Positions 8,406 through 16,339 of a DNA stretch of 64,000 nucleotides are shown here, in pieces. A program made the position numbers and the translations under genes. Within the stretch, counting starts at the first letter, position 1. Each line of letters starts with the position of its first letter. The DNA is from Pseudomonas iranensis (GTDB lineage: Bacteria; Pseudomonadota; Gammaproteobacteria; Pseudomonadales; Pseudomonadaceae): positions 4,092,001-4,156,000 of the forward strand of contig NZ_CP077092.1 of the NCBI RefSeq assembly GCF_014268585.2, in the 5' to 3' direction. A model generated the notes under the pieces. That model was not told the origin of the DNA and did no database searches. It saw only the letters and a program-made list of their open reading frames with translations.

Positions 8406-9218
8406 ATGAACGACTTCAATACCCTCGAACTGCAAACCGATCCACGCGGTTTTGCGACGCTGTGGCTCAACCGCGCCGAGAAAAACAACGCGTTCAACGC
8501 CGAGATGATCCGCGAACTGATCCTCGCCCTCGACAAGGTCGCCAGCGATTCGAGCCTGCGTTTCCTGCTACTACGCGGGCATGGCAAGCATTTCAGTGCC
8601 GGCGCCGACCTGGCGTGGATGCAGCAATCAGCGGAACTCGATTACCACACCAACCTCGATGACGCCCGCGAGCTGGCCGAGCTGATGTACAACCTCGCCA
8701 AACTGAAAATCCCCACGCTGGCCGTGGTTCAGGGCGCGGCGTTTGGTGGCGCGCTGGGCTTGATCAGTTGCTGTGACATGGCGATCGGCGCCGATGACGC
8801 GCAGTTCTGCCTGTCGGAAGTGCGCATCGGCCTGGCGCCGGCGGTGATCAGTCCGTTCGTAGTGCAGGCGATCGGTGAGCGTGCGGCACGGCGTTATGCG
8901 CTGACTGCCGAGCGCTTCAGCGGGCAGCGGGCGCGGGAGATCGGCTTGCTCGCCGAAAGCTATCCTGCGGCGGAACTGGAGCAACAGGTCGAACAGTGGA
9001 TCGACAACCTGTTGCTCAACAGCCCCGCCGCCATGCGCGCCAGCAAGGACTTGCTGCGCGAAGTCGGCAACGGCGCGCTGACCCCGGCCCTGCGCCGCTA
9101 CACCGAAAATGCCATCGCGCGGATTCGCGTCAGCCCTGAAGGCCAGGAAGGCTTGCGTGCCTTCCTGCAAAAACGCCCACCGAACTGGCAAGCCGCATCC
9201 ACCAAGGAGTCGCGTTGA
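8406..9218 (+). CDS. liuC: Methylglutaconyl-CoA hydratase (enoyl-CoA hydratase family)
   Basis: A 270-residue crotonase-family protein that hydrates 3-methylglutaconyl-CoA to 3-hydroxy-3-methylglutaryl-CoA. The motif RGHGKHFSAGADLAWMQ (around residues 57-73) forms one side of the oxyanion hole, and GAAFGGALGLISCCDMAIG the other. It has a GGGGAGAATCTG ribosome site. Its TGA stop overlaps the liuD start by one base (TGATG), so liuC and liuD are probably translationally coupled. In other Pseudomonas the same gene position carries liuC. Confidence 0.93.
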   Translation: MNDFNTLELQTDPRGFATLWLNRAEKNNAFNAEMIRELILALDKVASDSSLRFLLLRGHGKHFSAGADLAWMQQSAELDYHTNLDDARELAELMYNLAKLKIPTLAVVQGAAFGGALGLISCCDMAIGADDAQFCLSEVRIGLAPAVISPFVVQAIGERAARRYALTAERFSGQRAREIGLLAESYPAAELEQQVEQWIDNLLLNSPAAMRASKDLLREVGNGALTPALRRYTENAIARIRVSPEGQEGLRAFLQKRPPNWQAASTKESR

Positions 9219-11167
9219 TGAGCGCACCTGTGATTACCACCCTGCTGGTGGCCAACCGCGGCGAAATCGCCTGCCGCGTGATGCGCACCGCCAAGGCTCT
9301 GGGCCTGACCACCGTCGCCGTGCACAGCGCCACCGACCGCGATGCGCGGCACAGCCGTGAAGCCGATATCCGCGTGGATCTGGGCGGCAGCAAGGCTGCC
9401 GAGAGTTATCTGCAAATCGATAAATTGATCGCCGCCGCCAAGGCCAGCGGTGCCCAGGCGATTCATCCCGGCTACGGCTTTCTATCGGAAAACGCCGGAT
9501 TCGCCCGCGCCATCGAAGCCGCCGGGCTGATCTTCCTCGGCCCGCCCGCCTCGGCCATCGATGCGATGGGCAGCAAATCCGCCGCTAAGGCGCTGATGGA
9601 AAAGGCCGGCGTGCCACTGGTGCCGGGCTATCACGGCGAAGCGCAGGACCTCGACACCTTCCGCGAAGCCTGCGAACGCATCGGTTATCCGGTGCTGCTC
9701 AAGGCCACTGCGGGTGGTGGCGGCAAAGGCATGAAAGTGGTCGAGGATGTCAGCCAACTCGCTGAAGCCCTCGCCTCGGCGCAGCGCGAAGCGCAATCGT
9801 CGTTTGGCGACTCTCGGATGCTGGTGGAAAAGTATTTGCTCAAGCCACGTCATGTGGAGATTCAGGTGTTCGCCGATCAGCACGGCAACTGCCTGTATCT
9901 CAACGAGCGCGATTGCTCGATCCAGCGTCGGCACCAGAAAGTCGTCGAAGAGGCCCCGGCGCCGGGTCTGACGCCCGAGTTGCGCCGGGCAATGGGCGAA
10001 GCGGCTGTGCGTTCGGCGCAGGCGATCGGTTATGTCGGCGCCGGCACCGTGGAGTTTTTGCTGGATGCGCGCGGCGAGTTTTTCTTCATGGAGATGAACA
10101 CGCGGCTGCAAGTCGAGCACCCTGTGACCGAAGCAATCACCGGGCTGGATCTGGTCGCCTGGCAGATTCGCGTCGCCCGTGGGGAAGCGCTGCCGATCAC
10201 CCAGGCGCAGGTACCGCTCAATGGTCACGCGATCGAAGTGCGCTTGTATGCCGAGGATCCGGCGAATGATTTCCTGCCGGCCACCGGGCGTCTGGATCTG
10301 TACCGCGAATCGGCACAGGGACCGGGGCGGCGGGTAGACAGCGGCGTTGAGGAAGGTGACGCGATCTCGCCGTTCTACGACCCGATGCTCGGCAAACTGA
10401 TTGCCTGGGGTGAAGATCGCGAACAGGCGCGCTTGCGTCTGTTGAGCATGCTCGACGAGTTTGCGATCGGCGGGCTGAAGACCAACATCAATTTCCTGCG
10501 GCGGATCATCGCGCATCCGGCGTTTGCGGCGGCAGAGCTGGATACCGGTTTTATTCCGCGCTATCAGGAGCAATTGCTGCCAGCACCAGGCACGTTGAGC
10601 GATGAGTTCTGGCAGGCGGCGGCGCAGGCGTTTGCGCAGAGTTTGCCCAAGCGTGCGCGGGCGGATGATCCCGCCTCCCCCTGGTCTTGCAGCAGTGGTT
10701 TGCGCGCGGGCTTGCCGGCGGAAATCACCTTGCACTTGAGCTGCGAGGGACAGGATCGCGCGTTGACCTTGAGAACCGCGGCCCATGCAAAACTGCAGGG
10801 CGAAGCGCTAATCGTCGAGCATGACGGCGTGCGCCGCACATTGCGGGCGATTCGTCAGGGTGGCGCGTTGTATCTGGAATGGGACGGCGAGTTGCGGCGC
10901 ATCGAAGCGTTCGATCCGATCAGTGCCGTTGAAGCCAGCCACAGCCATCAGGGCGGTCTGACCGCGCCAATGAACGGCAGCATCGTGCGCGTGCTGGTCG
11001 AAACGGGACAATCGGTTGAGGCCGGGGCGCAACTGGTGGTGCTGGAAGCCATGAAGATGGAACACAGCATCCGCGCGCCGCACGCCGGTGTGATCAAAGC
11101 GCTGTATTGCCAGGAAGGCGATATGGTCAGCGAAGGCAGCGCTCTGGTTGAACTGGAAGAGGGATGA
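9218..11167 (+). CDS. liuD: Methylcrotonoyl-CoA carboxylase, biotin carboxylase/biotin carrier (alpha) subunit
   Basis: A 649-residue subunit. An N-terminal biotin carboxylase (LLVANRGEIACRVMRTAKALG at the start, glycine-rich ATP loop KATAGGGGKGMKVV, active-site EMNTRLQVEHPVTE) is followed by a linker and a C-terminal biotinyl domain with VLEAMKMEHSI, where Lys613 is biotinylated. The ATG at 9218 overlaps the liuC stop by one base and is preferred to the TTG three bases before it. It forms a complex with LiuB. Geranyl-CoA carboxylase is an alternative, but liuA, liuE and liuR here favour the leucine pathway. Confidence 0.95.
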   Translation: MSAPVITTLLVANRGEIACRVMRTAKALGLTTVAVHSATDRDARHSREADIRVDLGGSKAAESYLQIDKLIAAAKASGAQAIHPGYGFLSENAGFARAIEAAGLIFLGPPASAIDAMGSKSAAKALMEKAGVPLVPGYHGEAQDLDTFREACERIGYPVLLKATAGGGGKGMKVVEDVSQLAEALASAQREAQSSFGDSRMLVEKYLLKPRHVEIQVFADQHGNCLYLNERDCSIQRRHQKVVEEAPAPGLTPELRRAMGEAAVRSAQAIGYVGAGTVEFLLDARGEFFFMEMNTRLQVEHPVTEAITGLDLVAWQIRVARGEALPITQAQVPLNGHAIEVRLYAEDPANDFLPATGRLDLYRESAQGPGRRVDSGVEEGDAISPFYDPMLGKLIAWGEDREQARLRLLSMLDEFAIGGLKTNINFLRRIIAHPAFAAAELDTGFIPRYQEQLLPAPGTLSDEFWQAAAQAFAQSLPKRARADDPASPWSCSSGLRAGLPAEITLHLSCEGQDRALTLRTAAHAKLQGEALIVEHDGVRRTLRAIRQGGALYLEWDGELRRIEAFDPISAVEASHSHQGGLTAPMNGSIVRVLVETGQSVEAGAQLVVLEAMKMEHSIRAPHAGVIKALYCQEGDMVSEGSALVELEEG

Positions 11168-11209
11168 AATAAAAGGGTCGATCCTGGCCTTGCGCGAGGA
11201 TCGATCCGT

Positions 11210-11869
11210 TCAGTAACGCGCCGTCGCCTGAACCACCACGCCGATAATCCGGCATTCATCGGTTAGCAGGGTTTTCGGCCAAGTTGGATTGAGCGGCACC
11301 AGGTAGCGCTGGCCGGCCTGCTCGTCGAGTTTGCGGAAAATCGCTTCTTCGCTGTCCGGCCACTGGGCGATCACCAGTTTGCCAGGCACTGCCTCCAGCT
11401 CTGGGTCGACCAGAATCAGCATGCCCTCGGCAACGCTCTGGCCGCTCGGCGCGGTCATCGAATCCCCCGTCACCGTCAGCCAGAACGCCGCACCGCCGCG
11501 AGCGTGGTAATCCGTCAATTCGAAGCGCTGCTTCGCTGATGCTCCGGGATAGCTCGCCGCAGCGTCACGCACTTCGCACGGCGCACGCCAATCGCAGACC
11601 GGATAACGGAAGTACGGGTTGTACTTCTGCGCCAGCGGCATTTCGTCTTCCGGCGTCGGCTGCGGTTCGCGGATCACCAGAACGACTTCAAGGAAGTCCA
11701 TTCCCAGCGCCTTGAGCACGCGGTTCATTTCGGTAACACCGGGTTCGCGACGCTTGTTCAGCCAATGACCGATCCCGCCCTGGGACATGCCGACGCGCTC
11801 TCCGAGCTCTGTTTGAGTGACTTTGAGTTCACTCATCTTGGCCTTGACCAACTCAATCCATTTATCCAT
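11210..11869 (-). CDS. HTH/S24-peptidase-fold (LexA/CI-like) transcriptional repressor
   Basis: A 219-residue protein with a Cro/CI-type helix-turn-helix (residues 15-45, TQTELGERVGMSQGGIGHWLNKR) and a C-terminal S24 domain. The nucleophile Ser137 is present in TGDSM. The usual F-K-(R/K)-L motif holding the catalytic lysine reads FRKL (Arg179-Lys180), and no clear Ala-Gly cleavage site is seen about 35 residues before Ser137, so self-cleavage is uncertain. It resembles PrtR-like and phage repressors but is not surrounded by phage genes. It is divergent from the DUF6124 gene, with a palindrome between them. Start ATG at 11869, preceded by AAGGTG. Confidence 0.85.
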   Translation of the reverse strand: MDKWIELVKAKMSELKVTQTELGERVGMSQGGIGHWLNKRREPGVTEMNRVLKALGMDFLEVVLVIREPQPTPEDEMPLAQKYNPYFRYPVCDWRAPCEVRDAAASYPGASAKQRFELTDYHARGGAAFWLTVTGDSMTAPSGQSVAEGMLILVDPELEAVPGKLVIAQWPDSEEAIFRKLDEQAGQRYLVPLNPTWPKTLLTDECRIIGVVVQATARY

Positions 11870-11917
11870 GTGCCGCACCTTACGCGGACGTCTTCGACCG
11901 GCAAAACACATATTGTA

Positions 11918-11942
11918 GTATTTAAATTCTCGTCACAAATAC
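11918..11942. promoter_or_regulatory. Candidate operator for the S24 repressor
   Basis: The inverted half-sites GTATTT (11918-11923) and AAATAC (11937-11942) are 13 bases apart, midway between the divergent repressor and DUF6124 genes. The assignment to the repressor is inference from position. Confidence 0.4.
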
Positions 11943-11996
11943 AGGCGGTACTATCCTAAGGAAACGGACTTTCAATCGAACATGGAGTGACGTTTC

Positions 11997-12398
11997 ATGA
12001 TGAACATCAGCAGCAAAGACCTGCCCGATCTGCAAATCGACACCAGCTTCACCTCCCCTCAAGGCAATGCCGCCGCACAGCGCGCGCTGGACTACTACTT
12101 GAAACCGGCTGTTTCAGAACCCGAGACGGACGAACGTTTTTTCAACGTCAAAGGCCATCTCAGCGGCGAGGAAGCGCTGGTGCATGCCTCGGATCTGTTG
12201 CGATGTGCAGCCGCCACCGCGTTCAAGGCCGCAGAAAACCTGCAAGGCACCAGTCGCGATCTGGCCTTTTCGGTGGTGCACATGGTGGATATGGCGCGGG
12301 CGATGGTCGACCATTCGATCGACAACGACGAAGTCACGGCGGACAAGGTACGGGCGGACAGGAAAGAATTTTCCCATCGCGCAGATAAAAACATTTGA
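11997..12398 (+). CDS. DUF6124 family protein
   Basis: A 133-residue soluble, acidic, mostly helical protein without signal peptide or membrane segment. The central pattern HLSGEEALVHASDLLRCAAATAFKAAENLQGTSRD followed by a hydrophobic helix with VVHMVDMARAMVD matches small Pseudomonas proteins grouped as DUF6124, whose function I do not know. The start is ATG-ATG at 11997/12000; GGAG at 11984-11987 serves either. It is divergent from the S24 repressor, which may control it, and lies directly before the Fur-controlled sRNA. Confidence 0.75.
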   Translation: MMNISSKDLPDLQIDTSFTSPQGNAAAQRALDYYLKPAVSEPETDERFFNVKGHLSGEEALVHASDLLRCAAATAFKAAENLQGTSRDLAFSVVHMVDMARAMVDHSIDNDEVTADKVRADRKEFSHRADKNI

Positions 12399-12428
12399 CT
12401 TGCAAATGATAATGATTATTATTGCAAG
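12399..12428. promoter_or_regulatory. Fur box
   Basis: AATGATAATGATTATTATT (12405-12423) is close to the 19-base Fur consensus GATAATGATAATCATTATC. It is flanked by inverted CTTGCAA (12399-12405) and TTGCAAG (12422-12428). It overlaps the probable promoter of the PrrF RNA. Confidence 0.88.
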
Positions 12429-12541
12429 CAGCTGATCGCGAGATCAGTCGATGGACCAGAGACCTTAGGTCGGTCTTCTGGACTATCTCCTCATCAGGCT
12501 AATCACGGTTTTTGACCCGGCTTTTTGCCGGGTCTTTTTTT
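12429..12541 (+). ncRNA. prrF: PrrF small RNA (iron-sparing)
   Basis: It starts just after a Fur box and ends in a strong terminator. It contains the highly conserved PrrF core GACTATCTCCTCATCAGG followed by CTAATCACGGTTTTTGACCC (about 12481-12518). PrrF RNAs are made under iron starvation and pair with mRNAs of iron-rich proteins. The core is shared by PrrF1 and PrrF2, and in non-aeruginosa pseudomonads the two copies are unlinked; I see only one here and cannot say which. Transcript start is approximate. Confidence 0.9.
12514..12541 (+). terminator. PrrF rho-independent terminator
   Basis: GACCCGGC-TTTTT-GCCGGGTC stem (12514-12534) followed by seven T residues. Confidence 0.92.
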
Positions 12542-12816
12542 GCCCGTTTTTCGGGCTTGTGTCTTCAGGCTAATGAAGTCTTTAGGTGCTGCAAATTCGA
12601 TGGCGCGGATAATATCAAAAGAATATTGATTGGCAAGCCGAGCCCGGCCACATTGGGCAAAACTAATGGCAATCAGCACTTGAGAATCAATCGCATAGCC
12701 TCTAAGCTGCTGGCGCGTCACGGAAGACGCCCCCCGCTACACCCGCAATTCCCCTCGGTTTCAGCCCTGCCTGCGTGTAAAGTACCGGTCATAAAAATCC
12801 TGCTCTGGAAGCGATT
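12542..12816. other. Non-coding stretch between PrrF and the carboxypeptidase gene
   Basis: About 275 bases. A short CCCGTTTTTCGGG hairpin lies directly after the PrrF terminator. The only open frame here, on the minus strand, overlaps the sRNA terminator and ends in a Lys-rich low-complexity tail, so it is not called. Nothing else is recognised. Confidence 0.5.
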
Positions 12817-13968
12817 ATGACCGTGGCCAAATCTTCGTTCGACATCAGCGCCAATTTCGACAGCGGCAATATCCAAGTCATCGACATCAGCAACCCGCTC
12901 AATCCGGTTCTGGCCATCCGCCCGGACACCCGCAGCGCTCATTTTCAGTGGTTCCACTTCAAGGCCAGCGGCCTGCATGTGCATCAGGAACACTGGTTTC
13001 GTCTGGTCAACGCCAGCCAGTCCTCCTATAACAAGGCCTGGACCGGCTATCAGGCAGTCGCCTCCTACGACCACGTCAACTGGTTCCGCATCCCCACCAG
13101 CTTCGAAGGCGACAGCCTGCGCTTCTGCCTCGAAGCCGAACAGACCCACGCCTGGTTCGCCTACTTCGAGCCCTACAGCCGCGGCCGCCACGACTGGTTG
13201 ATCGAGCAGGCGCTGAGCAAGGCTGGCACCGAATTGCTGGCGACCGGCAAAAGTGTCGAGGGCCGCGACATTCAGCTGCTGCGCAAAGGCACCGGTGCCG
13301 AAGGCCAGCGCAAGATCTGGATCATTGCCCAGCAGCATCCGGGCGAGCACATGGCGGAATGGTTCATGGAAGGCGTGATTGAGCGTCTGGAGCGCCAGGA
13401 CGATCCGGTATTGAACAAACTGCTGGCCAGCGCCGATCTGTATCTGGTGCCGAACATGAACCCGGACGGCGCCTTCCATGGCCATCTGCGCACCAATGCC
13501 ATGGGTCAGGACTTGAACCGAGCCTGGCAGAACGCCAGCCAGGACATCAGTCCGGAAGTGCTTTTCGTCCAGCAGCAGATGGAAAAATATGGCGTCGATG
13601 CGTTTATCGACGTGCACGGCGACGAGGAAATCCCCCACGTCTTTACCGCCGGCTGTGAAGGCAATCCTGGCTTCACACCGCGCATCGAAAAGCTTGAAGA
13701 GCATTTCCGCAGCCATCTGAAGCACACCACCAAAGACTTCCAGACCACCTACGGCTACACCCGCGACGAACCGGGACAGGCCAACATGACCTTGGCCTGC
13801 AACAGCGTCGGGCAGAAATACGATTGCCTGTCGCTGACCCTGGAGATGCCCTTCAAGGACCACGACGACCACCCGGACAAGATCACCGGCTGGTCGGGCA
13901 AACGTTCCAAGCAATTGGGCAAGGATGTGCTGACCACCCTCGCCGACATGGTCGACACCCTGCGCTGA
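12817..13968 (+). CDS. M14-family zinc carboxypeptidase (cytosolic carboxypeptidase-like)
   Basis: A 383-residue protein with an N-terminal beta-sandwich domain (about residues 1-120) and an M14 peptidase domain. The zinc ligands His174 and Glu177 (QQHPGEHMAEW) and His267 (FIDVHGDEEIPH), the substrate-binding stretch NPDGAFHGHLRTNAMGQDLNRAW, and the catalytic Glu343 (LTLEMPF) are all intact. The HPGE motif and the extra N-terminal domain are typical of the CCP/Nna1 branch, whose eukaryotic members trim glutamate from protein tails. The bacterial substrate is unknown. No signal peptide is seen. A perfect hairpin at 13988 ends this gene and the convergent b561 gene. Confidence 0.88.
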   Translation: MTVAKSSFDISANFDSGNIQVIDISNPLNPVLAIRPDTRSAHFQWFHFKASGLHVHQEHWFRLVNASQSSYNKAWTGYQAVASYDHVNWFRIPTSFEGDSLRFCLEAEQTHAWFAYFEPYSRGRHDWLIEQALSKAGTELLATGKSVEGRDIQLLRKGTGAEGQRKIWIIAQQHPGEHMAEWFMEGVIERLERQDDPVLNKLLASADLYLVPNMNPDGAFHGHLRTNAMGQDLNRAWQNASQDISPEVLFVQQQMEKYGVDAFIDVHGDEEIPHVFTAGCEGNPGFTPRIEKLEEHFRSHLKHTTKDFQTTYGYTRDEPGQANMTLACNSVGQKYDCLSLTLEMPFKDHDDHPDKITGWSGKRSKQLGKDVLTTLADMVDTLR

Positions 13969-13987
13969 TCCCCTCCTCTGTAACGAC

Positions 13988-14016
13988 AAAAGATCGCAGC
14001 CGACCTGCGATCTTTT
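13988..14016. terminator. Bidirectional terminator
   Basis: A 12-bp stem, AAAAGATCGCAG-CCGAC-CTGCGATCTTTT, lies between the convergent carboxypeptidase and cytochrome b561 genes, with A and T runs suited to both directions. Confidence 0.85.
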
Positions 14017-14027
14017 GCGTTACAGGG

Positions 14028-14573
14028 TCAGCCGCGATCACGCCCGCGCAACATGCTGTCGAGCACTTCGTCACGGCGTACCCAGCCATGGAACAGCGCC
14101 GCCGCCAGATGCAGCAGCACCGTCAGAAACAGCAGATACGCCAGATAGCCATGGGACTTGCGCAGCACCGCAAACAGTTGCGCGTCGGCCGGCACAATCG
14201 ACGGCAGATGCAGCGACGCCGTGAGCATCACCGGCTCGCCCGAGGCACTGATCATCGCCCAGCCGAGCAACGGCAACACCAGCATCAACGCATACAACAA
14301 GAGGTGGGAAGCCTTGGCTGCCAGCACCTGCCAGCCCGGCAGATCATCCGGCAGCGGCGGTTGGCGGGTGGTGAAGCGCACCAGCAGGCGCACGATCACC
14401 AGCGCCAGAATCGCGATGCCCAGCGGCTTGTGCAAATGAATCAGCCATTCATGGCGAGACGACACCGAAGTGACCATGCCCGCGCCGATAAACAGCATGG
14501 CGATGATCATCAGCGCCATCAGCCAGTGCAGCAGGCGCGCCAGCAAAACGAAATGCGTCGGTTGCTTGCTCAT
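14028..14573 (-). CDS. Cytochrome b561 family membrane protein
   Basis: A 181-residue protein with four hydrophobic helices. Histidines at the helix ends (FVLLARLLHWLMALM, HEWLIHLHKPLGIAI, and SHGYLAYLLFLTVLLHLAAALFHGWV) would bind two b-type haems. Members of this family carry electrons across the inner membrane. The start at 14573 overlaps the catalase stop by four bases (ATGA), so the two are cotranscribed and probably form a functional pair, with the b561 feeding electrons to a periplasmic or membrane-bound peroxidase (inference). Confidence 0.88.
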   Translation of the reverse strand: MSKQPTHFVLLARLLHWLMALMIIAMLFIGAGMVTSVSSRHEWLIHLHKPLGIAILALVIVRLLVRFTTRQPPLPDDLPGWQVLAAKASHLLLYALMLVLPLLGWAMISASGEPVMLTASLHLPSIVPADAQLFAVLRKSHGYLAYLLFLTVLLHLAAALFHGWVRRDEVLDSMLRGRDRG

Positions 14574-15676
14574 GGACGAGCCTCCTGTCTGGCGGCGGGC
14601 AACTGGCTGACTTCGCTGGTGCGACGCAGGTAGGAATCGGCGTAGCCGGCAGAACGCGCGGCCAGCAGTGGATCTGCCGAGCCTTGAATCCCGGCCGGCA
14701 GCACCAGCGGGTCGTAGTTGATGTCGCGGCATTCACCGCTGAGCTGCGGCTGGGTTTTCTCCAGCACCAAAGTCCCGGCGTTCAGCACTTTGCGATTTGC
14801 GGGCCAGGTCTTGCTGGCATCGTTGACCGGGTCGTCGGCGTTGGCCAGGGTGATATTCAACTGGAAGCGCAAGGGTGCGGCGGCCAGGCGTTGCACTAGA
14901 TCCTTCTCGAGAAAATCGGCGCCTTCAGGGGCTGTGGCACCTGCCGCGTCCTGCGCCAACGGGGTCATGCTCCAGCGTACGGCCTGTTTCTTGCCGTTGC
15001 CATCGACCAGATAGAACGCATTGATGCTGTTATAGGTTTCGGTCGCGTAACTGGCCGAAGGCTTGGCGGTCTTCACCCACGTCAGAAACGGCACGGCTTC
15101 CGGGTGTGCGGCAAAAAATGCCGGCACCTTCGTCGGGTCTGGCTTGCCAGTGGCTGGATCCGGCGACTGCGCCTGCTGCAATTGGTAAAACGCTTCAGGC
15201 GTGCCCACCGGAAACACCGGCATGCTGTTCATGCCGGTGCGCCATTGCTGACCGTTCGCCTGGGTGAAGCGCAGCGCCAGACTGCGGATCGGTACGGCGC
15301 TGTCCGGCGCATAGGGATTGCCGGCCGGCAAGGCGAAACGCCCCACCACCGGTGTCTGCGGCAGGTTGAACACCTGTGCCGTGGAGAACGCGCGCGCCTC
15401 GCCGCTGCTTTCGAAATGGCCGATCACGCACACGCCCTTGGCGTGATTGCGACGAAAGCCGGGATGCACGCCGTTGTTCTTTTCCAGCACATCGACCAAC
15501 GCTTTTGGCGTCAATCGTTGTGGGTCAAGGTTGCCATGCACGTAGGCAAACGCCCCGGCCACGGCGGCGACAATCACGGCAATGCCGCCCAGACGTAAAA
15601 CCAGGCTCGCGGCGCTCAGTGGCTGGCGCGGCGGCCTGCCGAGCGGTGCAGCGTTGGGGGACGAGCGATCAACCAT
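14570..15676 (-). CDS. Catalase-family haem peroxidase (SrpA-like), membrane-anchored or exported
   Basis: A 368-residue protein, shorter than classical catalases. An N-terminal hydrophobic helix (LVLRLGGIAVIVAAVAGAFAYV, about residues 22-43) looks like a signal anchor, so the domain is probably periplasmic. The catalase fold is shown by NGVHPGFRRNHAKGVCVIGHFESSGEA, containing the distal histidine, and FTQANGQQWRTGMNSMPVFPV. The start at 15676 has a TGGAGAT ribosome site. An ECF-type promoter on the minus strand (15718-15744) drives it with the b561 gene, facing the sigma factor operon. Confidence 0.87.
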   Translation of the reverse strand: MVDRSSPNAAPLGRPPRQPLSAASLVLRLGGIAVIVAAVAGAFAYVHGNLDPQRLTPKALVDVLEKNNGVHPGFRRNHAKGVCVIGHFESSGEARAFSTAQVFNLPQTPVVGRFALPAGNPYAPDSAVPIRSLALRFTQANGQQWRTGMNSMPVFPVGTPEAFYQLQQAQSPDPATGKPDPTKVPAFFAAHPEAVPFLTWVKTAKPSASYATETYNSINAFYLVDGNGKKQAVRWSMTPLAQDAAGATAPEGADFLEKDLVQRLAAAPLRFQLNITLANADDPVNDASKTWPANRKVLNAGTLVLEKTQPQLSGECRDINYDPLVLPAGIQGSADPLLAARSAGYADSYLRRTSEVSQLPAARQEARP

Positions 15677-15717
15677 GAATATCTCCAGGCCATCGGCCAC
15701 AAGTGGAAAGAGTCAGC

Positions 15718-15744
15718 AAGACGCACCCCGTCCGGGTTTATTCC
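15718..15744 (-). promoter_or_regulatory. ECF sigma-factor promoter for catalase-b561
   Basis: Read on the minus strand: GGAATAA, 14 bases, CGTCTT. The same motif with the same spacing occurs on the plus strand at 15773-15799. Confidence 0.8.
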
Positions 15745-15772
15745 ACGGCGCGGTATTTATTTTTGCGCACGG

Positions 15773-15799
15773 GGAATAACCTGCGCTGACGGGCGTCTT
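15773..15799 (+). promoter_or_regulatory. ECF sigma-factor promoter for the sigma/anti-sigma operon
   Basis: GGAATAA (15773-15779), 14 bases, CGTCTT (15794-15799), 34 bases before the sigma-factor ATG. It is identical in both hexamers and spacing to the divergent promoter, which implies autoregulation. Confidence 0.8.
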
Positions 15800-15832
15800 C
15801 CTAGTCCACAGCGTAGCGACCAGCAGAAATTC

Positions 15833-16339
15833 ATGAGCGAATTCGACGAACAGTTGAGAGAAATCATTCCCAGATTGCGCCGCTTCGCCCTGTCGTTGAC
15901 GCGCAACAGCAGCAGCGCCGACGATCTGGTCCAGGCCAGCCTAGAGCGGGCGCTGTCGGCGTGGGGCGAGAAACGCGCTGAGGGCGACTTGCGCGCCTGG
16001 CTGTTTGCGATCCTCTATCGGCAGTTTCTCGATGCGCACCGTCGCTCGCGGCGCTATGCGCGCATGCTGGAATTTTTCACCGGTCGCGACGATGCCGAGC
16101 CGTCGGTGGAACGCACCGTGATTGCCCAGTCGACCCTGCAAGCCTTCGAACGCCTGCCCACCGAACAGCGCGCTTTGCTGCTGATGGTCTCGGTGGAAGG
16201 CCTGTCCTATAAAGAGGTCGCCGAGATCCTCGGCGCCCCGATCGGCACCGTGATGTCGCGCCTGTCCCGCGCCCGCCAGGCCTTGCGCCAACTCAGCGAC
16301 GGCGAAATCAGCAGCCCTTCCTTGCGGATACTCAAATGA
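15833..16339 (+). CDS. ECF-type RNA polymerase sigma factor
   Basis: A 168-residue sigma-70-family protein with only regions 2 and 4. Region 2 spans about residues 10-75 (LRRFALSLTRNSSSADDLVQASLERAL and WLFAILYRQFLDAHRR). Region 4 spans about residues 100-155 (FERLPTEQRALLLMVSVEGLSYKEVAEILGAPIGTVMSRLSRARQAL), including the -35-binding helix-turn-helix. Its stop overlaps the anti-sigma start (ATGA). The catalase/b561 neighbour and matching promoters suggest a response to oxidative or photo-oxidative stress. This context resembles that reported for ECF26-type sigma factors such as P. aeruginosa SbrI, an assignment I cannot verify. Confidence 0.92.
   Translation: MSEFDEQLREIIPRLRRFALSLTRNSSSADDLVQASLERALSAWGEKRAEGDLRAWLFAILYRQFLDAHRRSRRYARMLEFFTGRDDAEPSVERTVIAQSTLQAFERLPTEQRALLLMVSVEGLSYKEVAEILGAPIGTVMSRLSRARQALRQLSDGEISSPSLRILK

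Noticed and set aside
11210..12398. Prophage remnant
   Set aside because: Apart from the repressor-like protein no phage structural, integrase or lysis gene and no att-like repeat is seen.
12503..12721. 72-codon minus-strand frame between PrrF and the carboxypeptidase gene
   Set aside because: It overlaps the PrrF terminator, ends in a Lys-rich tail created by terminator sequence, and has no family resemblance.
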